From CAYMKL01 sp964390805 (lineage in GTDB: Bacteria > Chloroflexota > Anaerolineae > VGOG01), in assembly GCA_964390805.1 (NCBI GenBank), contig CAYMKL010000009.1, positions 1 through 64,000 on the forward strand: DNA of 64,000 nucleotides, written 5' to 3'. Of the stretch, positions 1 through 8,343 are shown piece after piece. The notes below the pieces were generated by a model that worked only from the letters and a program-made list of their open reading frames with translations, was not told where the DNA came from and searched no databases. The position numbers were made by a program, and so were the translations under genes. Positions within the stretch are counted from its first letter, which is position 1. Each line of letters begins with the position of its first letter.

Positions 1-9
1 GATTATACC

Positions 10-31
10 ATACCCCCTAGATATGGGGTAT
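10..31. repeat. Short inverted repeat at window edge
   Basis: A 7-bp perfect stem (10-16 with 25-31) encloses an 8-nt loop. It lies upstream of the first reading frame. No T-run follows, so its role is unknown. Confidence 0.4.
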
Positions 32-98
32 ACCCTGCGAACTACCAGAGAGCCAGAATATCTACAAGCTGAGCGCTCTGGCGCTCTGCGACGGCAAT

Positions 99-488
99 GT
101 GCTGAATGAAGACTTTGACCTGTATCTCTCAGCCGTCGGTCAGCGGGAGAAGGAAATCGGGCTTGGAACGTATGGTAATGGAGCGAACAGGCACAGACCG
201 ATGTTCATCTTCGCCAATCCGCTGGGCATACCCGAGTTGGATAACGCGGCTACTCTCATCCATCCAGATGTAACCCTGGCGGAATCTGAGACGGGTTTGC
301 AAATGGCCTACCGACTGATCCGAATGGCCAAGGATGGAGAACGGGTCTTCTATTGCTACGGTCTGGCTGCGGATATTGGAACAAGCCACTCCATAACCGA
401 CTTGAAGAATCCCTTTCCCGTACCGCTGTCTTGCAGTACTCGTACACAAAGTAGAGGCAGGTTCAGGCTCCCGATTGAGCCCTTGTAG
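99..488 (+). CDS. Hypothetical protein, possibly a gene fragment
   Basis: I do not recognise this frame. It is open from position 21 after a stop at 18-20, and the first usable start is GTG at 99, without a convincing ribosome binding site. The central part (LYLSAVGQREKEIGLG, then PMFIFANPLGIPELD) looks like real protein. The last ~35 residues are rich in Pro, Ser and Arg and look frame-shifted. The stop lies 14 nt before the methylase gene on the same strand, so it may be the remnant of a partner gene. A 144-codon frame on the opposite strand overlaps it and looks less protein-like. Confidence 0.3.
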   Translation: MLNEDFDLYLSAVGQREKEIGLGTYGNGANRHRPMFIFANPLGIPELDNAATLIHPDVTLAESETGLQMAYRLIRMAKDGERVFYCYGLAADIGTSHSITDLKNPFPVPLSCSTRTQSRGRFRLPIEPL

Positions 489-502
489 GATGAGGTTGGA
501 CA

Positions 503-2743
503 GTGAGTACATTGACGCGAAAAGCAGCTGAGGTGCGTCCTGTCTATGCCAACGGCGATCCACCCAAACGGCGAAAAGTCATTGAGCGTTCCTTTCCGTT
601 CGTGGAGATCAGCGAGATTGCCGAGCGGCAGTCGTGGCGCAAGGACGTTTATCAACCCATTTACTATATTCACAAGTGGTGGGCCAGGCGTCTCAGCAGC
701 GTGTTTCGCGCCATTGTGTTGGGGGCCTGTGTCTCTGCTGAAGGACCTACTGCCAGAGGGTCAAACGGCATACTCGACTTGTTCTACAAACCCATCCACT
801 TTCCAGAAACGCTGATCTACGATCCATTTATGGGAAGCGGGACGACGGTTGGAGAAGCGCACAAGCTAGGATGCCGCGTCATTGGGCAGGACATCAATCC
901 GGTTTCCTATTTCATGGTCAAGAATGCATTGAGCACGTATGACATCGCCGAAGTGCGCCAGACTTTCAAGGCAATTGAAAGGGACGTGAGTCACAGAATT
1001 AAGTCATACTACAAAGCCCAGACTGAACAGTATGGTCTTGTGGACGTGCTCTATTATTTTTGGGTGAAGTTTGTTCCCTGTCCCTCCTGTGGCGCACAAG
1101 TGGATTTGTTCAATAGCCGCATCTTTGCCAAGCACGCTAATCCCAGCAAACAGCCAGAGGCAAAGTCCTTGTGCCCCGCTTGCGAGGCGATTAATTCGAT
1201 AACGGTATATCAAACGGAAGTACAGTGTGATCAATGTGGCACATCTTACAATCCCCAAGAGGGTTCAACAGGCAGGACAAGCGCGACGCGCCCCGATTGT
1301 CAATGCACGTTCCCAATCATTGAAGCCATGAGCGCTCTGGATCATCCGCCCCATCACCGCATGTATGCCAAGATGATCCTCAAGCCCGATGGGAGTAAAG
1401 AATATCTCCCGATTGACGAGTACGATCGGGCTCTCTACGGGAAGGCATCTGCGGAACTCCAAACAGGTGACTTTGCGTATCCCCAGGTGGCGATTGAACC
1501 TGGTTACAATACAGATCAAGTGCTGAATTACAACTACACCCACTGGCATCAGATGTTCAACGATCGTCAACTGCTGTGCTTGAGTATTTTGAGCGAGCGG
1601 ATTCGCAATATCGAGAAAGACTCTCTTCGTGCCCTGTTTGCCTGTTTACTGTCGGGATGTCTCGAGTTCAACAGCATGTTCTGTTCCTTCAAGGGGGAGG
1701 GAACGGGGGCAGTACGACATGTCTTTTCTCACCACATTCTCAAGCCCGAACGCACACCGTTGGAAGCAAACCTGTGGGGAACGCCCGAATCGTCAGGCTC
1801 GTTTTCGACCCTGTTCGAGCGGCGTATCCTTCGGACCCTCGAATACAAGGATAATCCCTTTGAATTGCAGCTTGCCGACAGGGTTAATGGAAGAAGACAG
1901 AGCAGGAAGGTATTCAACGTCAATCGGAAGATAGGTGGCGAGATAGCGTCAGCTTACGATGATTTTCAAAGGAACGATTTCGACATCTACCTGTCGTGTG
2001 GAAGTTCTGGCCAGACGGATATTGAGGATGGCGTCGTTGATGCCGTGATAACGGACCCGCCTTTCTTTGACAACGTGCACTATTCTCAGTTGGCCGATTT
2101 CTTCTACGTCTGGATACGAGAAATGATGGGCCGCGAGGGTGTCTTTCGAGCCGAAACCACACGCTCATCTGAAGAAGTTCAACAGACAGACTCGCAACGT
2201 TTCACAGACAACCTACTCGCCGTATTCAAGGATTGCCACCGGGTGCTGAAAGATGACGGGCTGCTTATCTTCACCTATCATCACTCGCGGCCAGAAGGCT
2301 GGTCGGCGATCCTGGAAGCTATCCACGAAGCGGGATTTTACATCGAGGCCGCCCATCCCGTGAAATCAGAAATGTCGGTCGCCATACCGAAGCAGCAAGC
2401 CAAAAGTCCGATAGACATTGACATCATCATCGTTGGCCGGAAGCTCGCTTTGATAGAGCCCTTCTCGCAAGTTCCGCTAGACCTGTTCAGCGAGTGTGTT
2501 GAGGAAACCAGCGAGATTGTTGAGGCGTTCAACAAGTCGAACAGAAGGTTAAGCCGCAGCGATATAGCCGTTATCATGCTGGCTCGCTTGATAACAACAT
2601 TATCCCGAGCGCGCGATATGGAGAAGATTCTCAGTTACTTGGGTTCTGCCGAAAAGGAGACGGATGCAGTTGTTGAGGGAATCTGGAAACAGCAGAATCC
2701 GAGAGACGTGCTCTCAGAAGAACGGCAGATGAGGCTTTTCTAA
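503..2743 (+). CDS. DUF1156-type Zn-ribbon adenine-specific DNA methyltransferase
   Basis: Predicted SAM-dependent N6-adenine DNA methylase of the COG1743/DUF1156 type, 746 residues. The N-terminus carries the family HKWWARR block (residues 57-63). The SAM-binding motif I DPFMGSG is at 107-113 and the catalytic motif IV DPPF at 518-521, followed by a Rossmann-like half. Between them lie about 400 residues with Cys-rich zinc ribbons (CPSC, CPAC, CDQC, CQC), probably the target-recognition region. Start GTG at 503 follows a GGATGAGG-type Shine-Dalgarno. Homologues usually sit in phage-defence or modification clusters, for example with DUF499 ATPases or DISARM-like helicases. No such partner is visible downstream, so any partner would lie left of the window. 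Target sequence unknown. Confidence 0.8.
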   Translation: MSTLTRKAAEVRPVYANGDPPKRRKVIERSFPFVEISEIAERQSWRKDVYQPIYYIHKWWARRLSSVFRAIVLGACVSAEGPTARGSNGILDLFYKPIHFPETLIYDPFMGSGTTVGEAHKLGCRVIGQDINPVSYFMVKNALSTYDIAEVRQTFKAIERDVSHRIKSYYKAQTEQYGLVDVLYYFWVKFVPCPSCGAQVDLFNSRIFAKHANPSKQPEAKSLCPACEAINSITVYQTEVQCDQCGTSYNPQEGSTGRTSATRPDCQCTFPIIEAMSALDHPPHHRMYAKMILKPDGSKEYLPIDEYDRALYGKASAELQTGDFAYPQVAIEPGYNTDQVLNYNYTHWHQMFNDRQLLCLSILSERIRNIEKDSLRALFACLLSGCLEFNSMFCSFKGEGTGAVRHVFSHHILKPERTPLEANLWGTPESSGSFSTLFERRILRTLEYKDNPFELQLADRVNGRRQSRKVFNVNRKIGGEIASAYDDFQRNDFDIYLSCGSSGQTDIEDGVVDAVITDPPFFDNVHYSQLADFFYVWIREMMGREGVFRAETTRSSEEVQQTDSQRFTDNLLAVFKDCHRVLKDDGLLIFTYHHSRPEGWSAILEAIHEAGFYIEAAHPVKSEMSVAIPKQQAKSPIDIDIIIVGRKLALIEPFSQVPLDLFSECVEETSEIVEAFNKSNRRLSRSDIAVIMLARLITTLSRARDMEKILSYLGSAEKETDAVVEGIWKQQNPRDVLSEERQMRLF

Positions 2744-2801
2744 GGTTGAAGACAAGACAGCGTCGGCTAATGCGGCGTATATGAAACCGGAGGATAAACG
2801 T

Positions 2802-4592
2802 ATGAAATCAAAGACCATTGCTCGTACGCTGCTCGTAGCCGGAACGACAGCCCTGCTGCTGGCCTCATCTGCGGCGGGGTTGGCCGTGGGGCAGGCAGTA
2901 GCCGTGACAGCCGACAGCCCATGCGATAACATCTGCGTGGACGAGAGTTGTGTGGACGTGCCCGTTGATTGGATAGGGCCCATCCCCATTACCGATACCT
3001 TCGTCATCTATCCCACCAGCGCGTGCCTCTGCGAGAATGGGAACCGGGTGGAAGGGGAGGGCGAGTTCTTCCTGCCCAACATCCAGACCGACCAGGGAAC
3101 GGACGGCATCTACGTCAAGTTCGTCATGGACGTGGTGAGCCTGTATCCCACGCCGGTATTAGAGCCCCAGTGCGTCCAGTTCACCGGCACCTGGGAAGAA
3201 GGCATCCCCATCGGTGAGTCGGGCTTTCTGCTGACCAGCATGGAAGGGGAGGTGATCCTCGAGCCTGAGCCCTCCGTCCAGGTGAGCGGCACCATTGAGA
3301 GCAAGGAGCAGATGCCCGGTGATGGCCCAGCGGTGACTGGCGAGGGCGCGCTCTGGGTCAGCCTCGAAGAGCCCTACGCAATGGGCTTCGAGGGAACCTT
3401 GGAGGTGTTCGCCATCCATGCAGTCCAAGCGGCCATGACCCTGGATCAGAGCTGGGGCTTCGCCGGATCCATGACCCTGACGGGGACGGCCTGTGACGGG
3501 GATGCCTTCCTCCATGCGTGGGAGGAGGGCGATGGGGTCTACGGCTTCACCGGCAGCGCCTCGCTGACCTGTACCATTGAAGCCGATTCCCTGACCCCTG
3601 AGGGCTGGCCTGGCGGGCTGCCTGGCATCCCCGCGAACGACATCACCGTCACAGCGGATGGCGAGTTAGGTGAGTTCTGCCTGGCCTGCGACGAAGGCGC
3701 GTGTGTGGAAAAGGCCTACGGCGTCTGGGCCGGTACCACCCTTGACCTGTCCTTACCAGAGTGGGCGGTCGAGCCGGGCACCATCACCGCGCGCTTCTTC
3801 GTCTCCCCAACCGGAATCATGTCCACCACCACCAACCTGGTGCGCTGCGAGGAGACGAACCAGGCGATTTCCGATTTTCGATCTCCGATTGCCGATTACG
3901 GAAACATTCCGGTGGCCGACCTTTGTGAGAACAATGCGTCCAGTCTTGCTCTGTTCTGCCTCAACCAGCCGCCGACCATTACTATCACCAGCCCCAGCGC
4001 CTCCGAAGAGCCGGGCAGCGGAAGCTATACCATCCACTGGACGGCTGACGACCCCGACGACGAGGCCGTCGTCTCGCTGTACTACGACCGCGATGGCACG
4101 GGGCGCGACGGGCGGCTCATCGCCCACTGTCTGAGCGAAGGGGACGGCAGCTACGTCTGGGACACGTCCGAGGTGGGCAGCGGGACCTACTACGTCTACG
4201 GTCGCAGCGATGACGGCAAGAACCTGGCCATGGTATCCTACAGCGTTGGCACGGTCAGGGTGGAGGATTCCACGCCGCCAGCGGCGCCCGGCGCGCCCTC
4301 GGTCAGCCTGGGGGGCGGTGTGGCAGAGCTAAGCTGGCAGGCCAGCGCGGAAGACGATGTCATCGGATACCGCGTGCACTACGGGCCTGAGCCGGGCATC
4401 TACACCAGCAGCTACGACGCCAGCTACGATGCCACCAACGTGACCAGCTTCCGCCTGCCTCAGAAGCCGTCGCCGGAGACAGCCTACATGGCCGTCAGTG
4501 CTTACGACAGCTCAGGCAACAGCAGTCCCCGCTCGGAAGGGATCAAGCTAAGTTTCGTTTATCTACCGGTGGTGCTGAAGAACCATCATTAG
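2802..4592 (+). CDS. Secreted protein with C-terminal fibronectin type III-like domain
   Basis: Exported protein of unknown function, 596 residues. ATG 2802 is preferred over ATG 2781 because GGAGG at 2789-2793 is spaced 8 nt from it and the signal peptide then starts normally (MKSKTIARTLL, then an Ala/Leu-rich core). The N-terminal ~370 residues contain paired cysteines and beta-rich repeats. Residues ~385-475 resemble an Ig-like/PKD module (TITSPSASEEPGSGSYTIHW) and ~485-585 an FN3 module (YRVHYGPEPG, YMAVSAYDSSGN). The C-terminus VYLPVVLKNHH matches a tail common on Chloroflexota secreted proteins. A short Ser-Asp-Phe-Arg-Ser-Pro stretch encoded at about 3865-3902 comes from an iterated CGATTTCCGATT-like repeat and is probably a later insertion. 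Confidence 0.65.
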   Translation: MKSKTIARTLLVAGTTALLLASSAAGLAVGQAVAVTADSPCDNICVDESCVDVPVDWIGPIPITDTFVIYPTSACLCENGNRVEGEGEFFLPNIQTDQGTDGIYVKFVMDVVSLYPTPVLEPQCVQFTGTWEEGIPIGESGFLLTSMEGEVILEPEPSVQVSGTIESKEQMPGDGPAVTGEGALWVSLEEPYAMGFEGTLEVFAIHAVQAAMTLDQSWGFAGSMTLTGTACDGDAFLHAWEEGDGVYGFTGSASLTCTIEADSLTPEGWPGGLPGIPANDITVTADGELGEFCLACDEGACVEKAYGVWAGTTLDLSLPEWAVEPGTITARFFVSPTGIMSTTTNLVRCEETNQAISDFRSPIADYGNIPVADLCENNASSLALFCLNQPPTITITSPSASEEPGSGSYTIHWTADDPDDEAVVSLYYDRDGTGRDGRLIAHCLSEGDGSYVWDTSEVGSGTYYVYGRSDDGKNLAMVSYSVGTVRVEDSTPPAAPGAPSVSLGGGVAELSWQASAEDDVIGYRVHYGPEPGIYTSSYDASYDATNVTSFRLPQKPSPETAYMAVSAYDSSGNSSPRSEGIKLSFVYLPVVLKNHH

Positions 4593-4620
4593 GAAAAATT
4601 GCTGGAAAGGAGGAGTTGGC

Positions 4621-4716
4621 ATGGGTTCTGTCAGGAAATGGCGAAAGAAGAAGATAGCCAAGCATAAGCACAGAAAGCGACTCAAGAAGACTCGTTGGCA
4701 GAGACGTAAGAAGTAA
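4621..4716 (+). CDS. 31-residue basic protein, bS22/mS38-like (DUF1713, AURKAIP1/COX24 domain)
   Basis: A tiny, very basic reading frame, MGSVRKWRKKKIAKHKHRKR followed by LKKTRWQRRKK, with an excellent ribosome binding site (AAAGGAGGA, 6-7 nt before ATG). The pattern MGSV-x(n)-RKK-x-AK-KHRK-x-L-x-RTR-x-QRRK is that of the small ribosomal protein bS22 of actinobacteria and of the mitoribosomal mS38 C-terminal domain. The inferred role is a small-subunit ribosomal protein or rRNA-binding peptide. It stands alone between the secreted protein and rmlA. Such short genes are often missed by gene callers. The start and full length are supported by the clean stop at 4714-4716. Confidence 0.8.
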   Translation: MGSVRKWRKKKIAKHKHRKRLKKTRWQRRKK

Positions 4717-4862
4717 CGAGTGACGAGTGACGAGTAACGAGTAGATCGCTCTGACAGACGTAACTGCTCGCCTGGTCAGGGAAAAGGATTGCCAGAGTTC
4801 CTGTGAGTTCCCCAGAGTTCCCCCAAGTTCCTATGAGACAGGAGAACTTTGGGAACTTGCTG
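4717..4862. repeat. Short iterated repeats between the bS22-like gene and rmlA
   Basis: Direct repeats of CGAGTGA/CGAGTAA run from 4717 to 4744. Four AGTTCC-centred repeats with a partial inverted copy (GAACTTTGGGAACTT) lie at 4797-4860. No promoter was recognised with confidence. Confidence 0.5.
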
Positions 4863-4897
4863 AGCAGCTACTCAAAGTCTAGACACGGGAGCTGTTA

Positions 4898-5962
4898 ATG
4901 AAGGGTTTGATTCTCAGTGGGGGCAAGGGCACGCGCCTGAGGCCCATTACCTACACCAGCGCCAAGCAACTGGTGCCGGTGGCTAATCGCCCGGTGCTGT
5001 TTCGCGTCCTCGATGCCATGGTAGAGGCAAGCATCACCGACATCTGCATCGTGGTGGGCGACACAGCACCGATTATTGAGGCCGCCGTGGGCGATGGCTC
5101 TGCCTGGGGAGCTAAAGTGACCTACGTCCACCAGGAGGCGCCTCTGGGCCTGGCCCACGCCGTCAAGATATCCGAGGAGTATCTCATAGACGATCGCTTC
5201 GTGATGTTTCTGGGCGACAATGTCATCGAGGGTGGTATCACCTCTTTAGTGGAGCAATTCACTGCCAGCGACTGGAACGCGCAGATCGTCCTCAAGCAGG
5301 TGGAGAACCCTCAACAGTTCGGTGTGGCCGAGCTACAGGATGGGCGGATAGTTCGCCTGGTGGAGAAACCAAAGCACCCTCCCAGCGATCTGGCCGTGGT
5401 GGGCATCTACATGTTCGATCATCACGTCTTTGAGGCCGTCAATGCTATCGAGCCCTCCTGGCGAGGTGAGTTGGAGATAACCCACGCTATCCAGTACCTG
5501 ATAGATAAGGGCTATCAGGTCTATCCCTACGTCCACGGAGGCTGGTGGATTGATACTGGCAAGATGGAGGACATGCTGGAGGCCAACCGCCTGGTTCTGG
5601 ACACCAACAAGTCCAGAATGGAAGGATTTGTTGACGCCAACTCTAAGGTAAATGGCAAGGTCGTTATCGAGAAGGACGCCGAGATCATCAACAGCACTGT
5701 GCGCGGGCCGGCCATCATCGGGGAGCGCACCAGAGTTGTTAACGCCTACATCGGCCCGTTTACCTCCATCTACCACGACTGCCTCATCGCCGACTGCGAG
5801 ATCGAGCACTCCATGATCATGGAGCACTGCAAGATCGAGGACATCCACCACCGCATCGAGGACAGCCTGATCGGGCGCCACGTAGAGATCGTCCGCTCGC
5901 CCGCCAAGCCACGGGCCTACAAGATGGTGCTGGGGGATCACAGTAAGGTGGGAATACTTTAG
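4898..5962 (+). CDS. rmlA: Glucose-1-phosphate thymidylyltransferase (long form)
   Basis: Makes dTDP-glucose from dTTP and glucose-1-phosphate, the first step of dTDP-sugar (rhamnose-type) synthesis in the cytoplasm. The nucleotide-binding signature LSGGKGTRLRPIT starts at residue 6, with the family Lys in SAKQLVPV. MFLGDNVIEGG follows in the middle. Residues from about 245 onward form a hexapeptide-like left-handed beta-helix, so at 354 residues this is the longer archaeal/StrD-like form rather than the ~290-residue short RmlA. The partner dehydratase rmlB lies 32 kb away at 37352, so the pathway is split here. Confidence 0.9.
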   Translation: MKGLILSGGKGTRLRPITYTSAKQLVPVANRPVLFRVLDAMVEASITDICIVVGDTAPIIEAAVGDGSAWGAKVTYVHQEAPLGLAHAVKISEEYLIDDRFVMFLGDNVIEGGITSLVEQFTASDWNAQIVLKQVENPQQFGVAELQDGRIVRLVEKPKHPPSDLAVVGIYMFDHHVFEAVNAIEPSWRGELEITHAIQYLIDKGYQVYPYVHGGWWIDTGKMEDMLEANRLVLDTNKSRMEGFVDANSKVNGKVVIEKDAEIINSTVRGPAIIGERTRVVNAYIGPFTSIYHDCLIADCEIEHSMIMEHCKIEDIHHRIEDSLIGRHVEIVRSPAKPRAYKMVLGDHSKVGIL

Positions 5963-5985
5963 AGAGTGAAGTAGGGAGATAGGTT

Positions 5986-6579
5986 GTGCTGACCGTTGTT
6001 TTCGATGCTGGTCCTCTGATCACGGCCTGCAAGTTCGAGAGCCAGGGGAAGCTGGTGGTTGATTACTTGCTTTCTGGGTGTCGTATCATGATTGCTCTGA
6101 AGGTGGAGGAGGAGGTCGCTGTGCTGGGTGCTGGATATCCCGATGGTGTGGTGGCCGGAGAACGGATTGCTCAGGGCGTCATCTAGGTGGTGCCTCTGGC
6201 AGCACGGAGGTGGGCACGGCACCTGGCTGATTATGATTTGGGGGATGGCGAGAAGGATTCCATTGAGCTGTGCGGTCAGGTGGAAAAGGTAGAATCCCTG
6301 GTCACAGATGACTATCTGGCTTTTGTGGTTGCCACGCGGCTGGGCCTGAAGGCATGGATGCTACCTGATCTGGTGCTTGAACTGACCAAGTATGGGAGTT
6401 TGCCCATTGAAGTGGCAGAAGCTATACTGGCGGTGATCCGTTCTCGTTATCGAGTGGGGGTGATTGAGCACAGCCTGGTGCAATTGCAGGAGGTGAAGCA
6501 GGATGCTGAAAGTCGTAGTGCCGGTAGAGGAGAAGATCTTACGAGCGGCGGAACGTCGCAAAGCGGCGGGAGTGGGTGA
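5986..6579 (+). pseudogene. PIN-domain toxin gene interrupted by an in-frame TAG
   Basis: Two pieces in the same frame make one PIN-like ribonuclease: 5986-6186 (GTG start, VVFDAGPLI with the first catalytic Asp) and 6187-6579 (GDGEKDSIEL with an acidic residue, then TDDYLAFVVATRLGL with the last catalytic Asp). They are separated only by the TAG at 6184-6186. No frameshift is needed. Either the gene is dead, or translation restarts at the GTG directly after the stop (6187), or the stop is read through. The 3' end overlaps the antitoxin gene by 77 bp, so the tail after about 6500 is probably not meaningful. With the next gene this looks like a PIN/UPF0175 toxin-antitoxin pair in reversed order. 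Confidence 0.7.
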
Positions 6580-6790
6580 AGACATCACCCAGTTTTTGGC
6601 CGAGCTGATCAACTTGGGTTTTGAGTATCGTCTGCAGCGATTGTACAGAAGATTTGAGACCGGAGAGATGAGCCTGGGGTACTTCGCCGACGAACTGGGG
6701 TTGGGCGTGCGTGATCTGTACGCGGCCCTCGAACAGAGAGGATTGCCGACTTCGAATATCGGCGCCAAGCCAGTGGAGAAGATGCAGTGA
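6503..6790 (+). CDS. UPF0175-like antitoxin
   Basis: 95-residue predicted DNA-binding antitoxin. The C-terminal half (RRFETGEMSLGYFADELGLG, then LYAALEQRGLP) matches the UPF0175 pattern of a helix-turn-helix-like unit that ends in a Glu-Arg-Gly-Ile/Leu-Pro motif. The N-terminus (LKVVVPVEEKILRAAERRK) may be an additional recognition strand-helix unit. AGGAGGTG 8 nt upstream of ATG 6503 gives a strong start inside the end of the PIN gene. The stop TGA overlaps the GTG start of the radical SAM gene, so that gene is probably co-transcribed. Confidence 0.65.
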   Translation: MLKVVVPVEEKILRAAERRKAAGVGEDITQFLAELINLGFEYRLQRLYRRFETGEMSLGYFADELGLGVRDLYAALEQRGLPTSNIGAKPVEKMQ

Positions 6791-8184
6791 AAACAACCCT
6801 AATCTACGCCGGCATCGCCGGCTATGGCTTCGAGAGCCTGGGCAAAGGGATGGAGGCGGGCTGGATCAACCATGGTCTGGCCCAACTCTCTGCCTGCGCC
6901 AAGGCTGAGGGGTTCGACGTGGACCTCATTGACCTGCGGGGCCTCAAAGGCTGGGATGAGTTCCGGGCAGAGCTAGAGCGGCGTCGCCCCAACGTCACGG
7001 GTCTGACGATGATGAGCGTGGACTACAACCCGGTGATGGAGGCCCTGGACGTGATCAAAGACGTGGACCCTTCGATCATCACCGTCGTCGGCGGCCCGCA
7101 TCCCACGCTGGTGCTGGACGAGGTGGTCGCCAATCCCAGGATTGACTACATCGTCACCCACGAAGCGGAGATCACCTTTCCCAAGCTGCTGGCTGCCATC
7201 GCGGGAGGTGAGCCACCGAAGGAACGGGTGCTGGTCGGAGAGCGGCCCGGCCTGGACGCCGTACCCTTCGTGGATCGGGAGCTGTTCCTGGACGAGTGGC
7301 GCAGATGCGGCTACGAACCCGACTCCCCTGAGGTGGCCTTCGTGCCGGAGCTGCCGCCGCCCTTTCTGACCATCATCGCCGGGCGCGGCTGCATCTACAA
7401 CTGTAACTTCTGCCAGCCAGCCGAGCGCGCCATCTTCGGGCGGTTCCGCCAACGGAGCGTGCCCAGCGTCATCGAAGAGCTGAAGCTCCTGCACGAAAAG
7501 TACCACTTCGCCAGCTTCATGTTCCACGACGACTGCTTGACCAACGACAGGGAGTGGGTGGCCGAATTCTGCGAGACCTACAAGCAAGAGGGGTTCACCC
7601 AACCTTTCTTCTGCCAAAGCCGGGCCGACATCATCGTCCGACACGAGGAGCTGGTCGAGCTGATGGCCAACGCCGGCTGCCGGGGCTACTTCATTGGCTT
7701 CGAAAGCGGGAGCGACAGGGTACTGCGCTTCTTGCGCAAGGGCACCACCAGGGAAGTGAACCTGAGAGCGGCCCAGGTCTGCCGGAAGTACGGCATCTCC
7801 GTGTGGGCCAACTACATGCTGGGCCTCCCCACCGAGACCAGAGAGGAGATGATGGAAACCATCTCCATGCTTAAGGAAATTGACCCCGACTATTACAGCC
7901 CGGCCTTCTACACCCCCCACCCCGGCAGCGACCTCTATACTTACTGCATCGAAAACGACCTCTCCCTCATCGCCAGCCACGACCAATATCGCCGCAACCC
8001 CACCGAGACCAAGATCAAGGGCCAGGATCCTGAGTTTCTGAACTGGGCCCTGGCAGAATCTCAGCGGCGCAAGCCGTTTAGCCAACTCAAGCGGACGCTC
8101 AGGTATTACTGGCAGCGCTACGCCAGACCACGTAAAGCTATGGCTAGGCTTCGCCGTCTTATATCCAAGAGTGCCGCTGTTTGA
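6787..8184 (+). CDS. B12-binding-domain radical SAM protein
   Basis: 465 residues. The N-terminal ~150 residues form a cobalamin-binding-like Rossmann domain (LTMMSVDYNPVMEALDVIKD, VVGGPHPTLVLDEV) without a clear DxHxxG motif, so cobalamin may be bound base-off or not at all. The radical SAM cluster motif CxxxCxxC is C202, C206 and C209 (GRGCIYNCNFCQ). FIGFESGSDRVL and WANYMLGLPTETREEM are typical later strands of the TIM-barrel. The substrate cannot be read from sequence; relatives methylate, cyclise or rearrange lipids, tetrapyrroles and natural products. The GTG start overlaps the antitoxin stop by 4 nt. Confidence 0.8.
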   Translation: MKTTLIYAGIAGYGFESLGKGMEAGWINHGLAQLSACAKAEGFDVDLIDLRGLKGWDEFRAELERRRPNVTGLTMMSVDYNPVMEALDVIKDVDPSIITVVGGPHPTLVLDEVVANPRIDYIVTHEAEITFPKLLAAIAGGEPPKERVLVGERPGLDAVPFVDRELFLDEWRRCGYEPDSPEVAFVPELPPPFLTIIAGRGCIYNCNFCQPAERAIFGRFRQRSVPSVIEELKLLHEKYHFASFMFHDDCLTNDREWVAEFCETYKQEGFTQPFFCQSRADIIVRHEELVELMANAGCRGYFIGFESGSDRVLRFLRKGTTREVNLRAAQVCRKYGISVWANYMLGLPTETREEMMETISMLKEIDPDYYSPAFYTPHPGSDLYTYCIENDLSLIASHDQYRRNPTETKIKGQDPEFLNWALAESQRRKPFSQLKRTLRYYWQRYARPRKAMARLRRLISKSAAV

Positions 8185-8269
8185 GGCAGATGAGGAGATA
8201 GACAAACTCTTTTTTTGCTGGGCTTCCGCAGTTCCCTGCCAGCCACCCCTGCCCCAGTACCCATCTGAC

Positions 8270-8298
8270 TTGACACCGGTGGGAAATTGTAGTAAAAT
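8270..8298 (+). promoter_or_regulatory. Sigma-70-type promoter for the IclR gene
   Basis: -35 TTGACA (8270-8275), 17-nt spacer, -10 TAAAAT (8293-8298). The expected transcript start is near 8305. This favours ATG 8344 over TTG 8317 as the IclR start. Confidence 0.75.
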
Positions 8299-8343
8299 GA
8301 TTTTGCACAAAGAAATTTGGTTTCACGTAGAGAAACTGTAGCG

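Noticed and set aside
6973..8310. 445-codon open frame on the minus strand
   Set aside because: It lies antisense to the radical SAM gene, is low-complexity Gly/Val/Gln-rich, and no family motif is visible. It is a codon-bias shadow.
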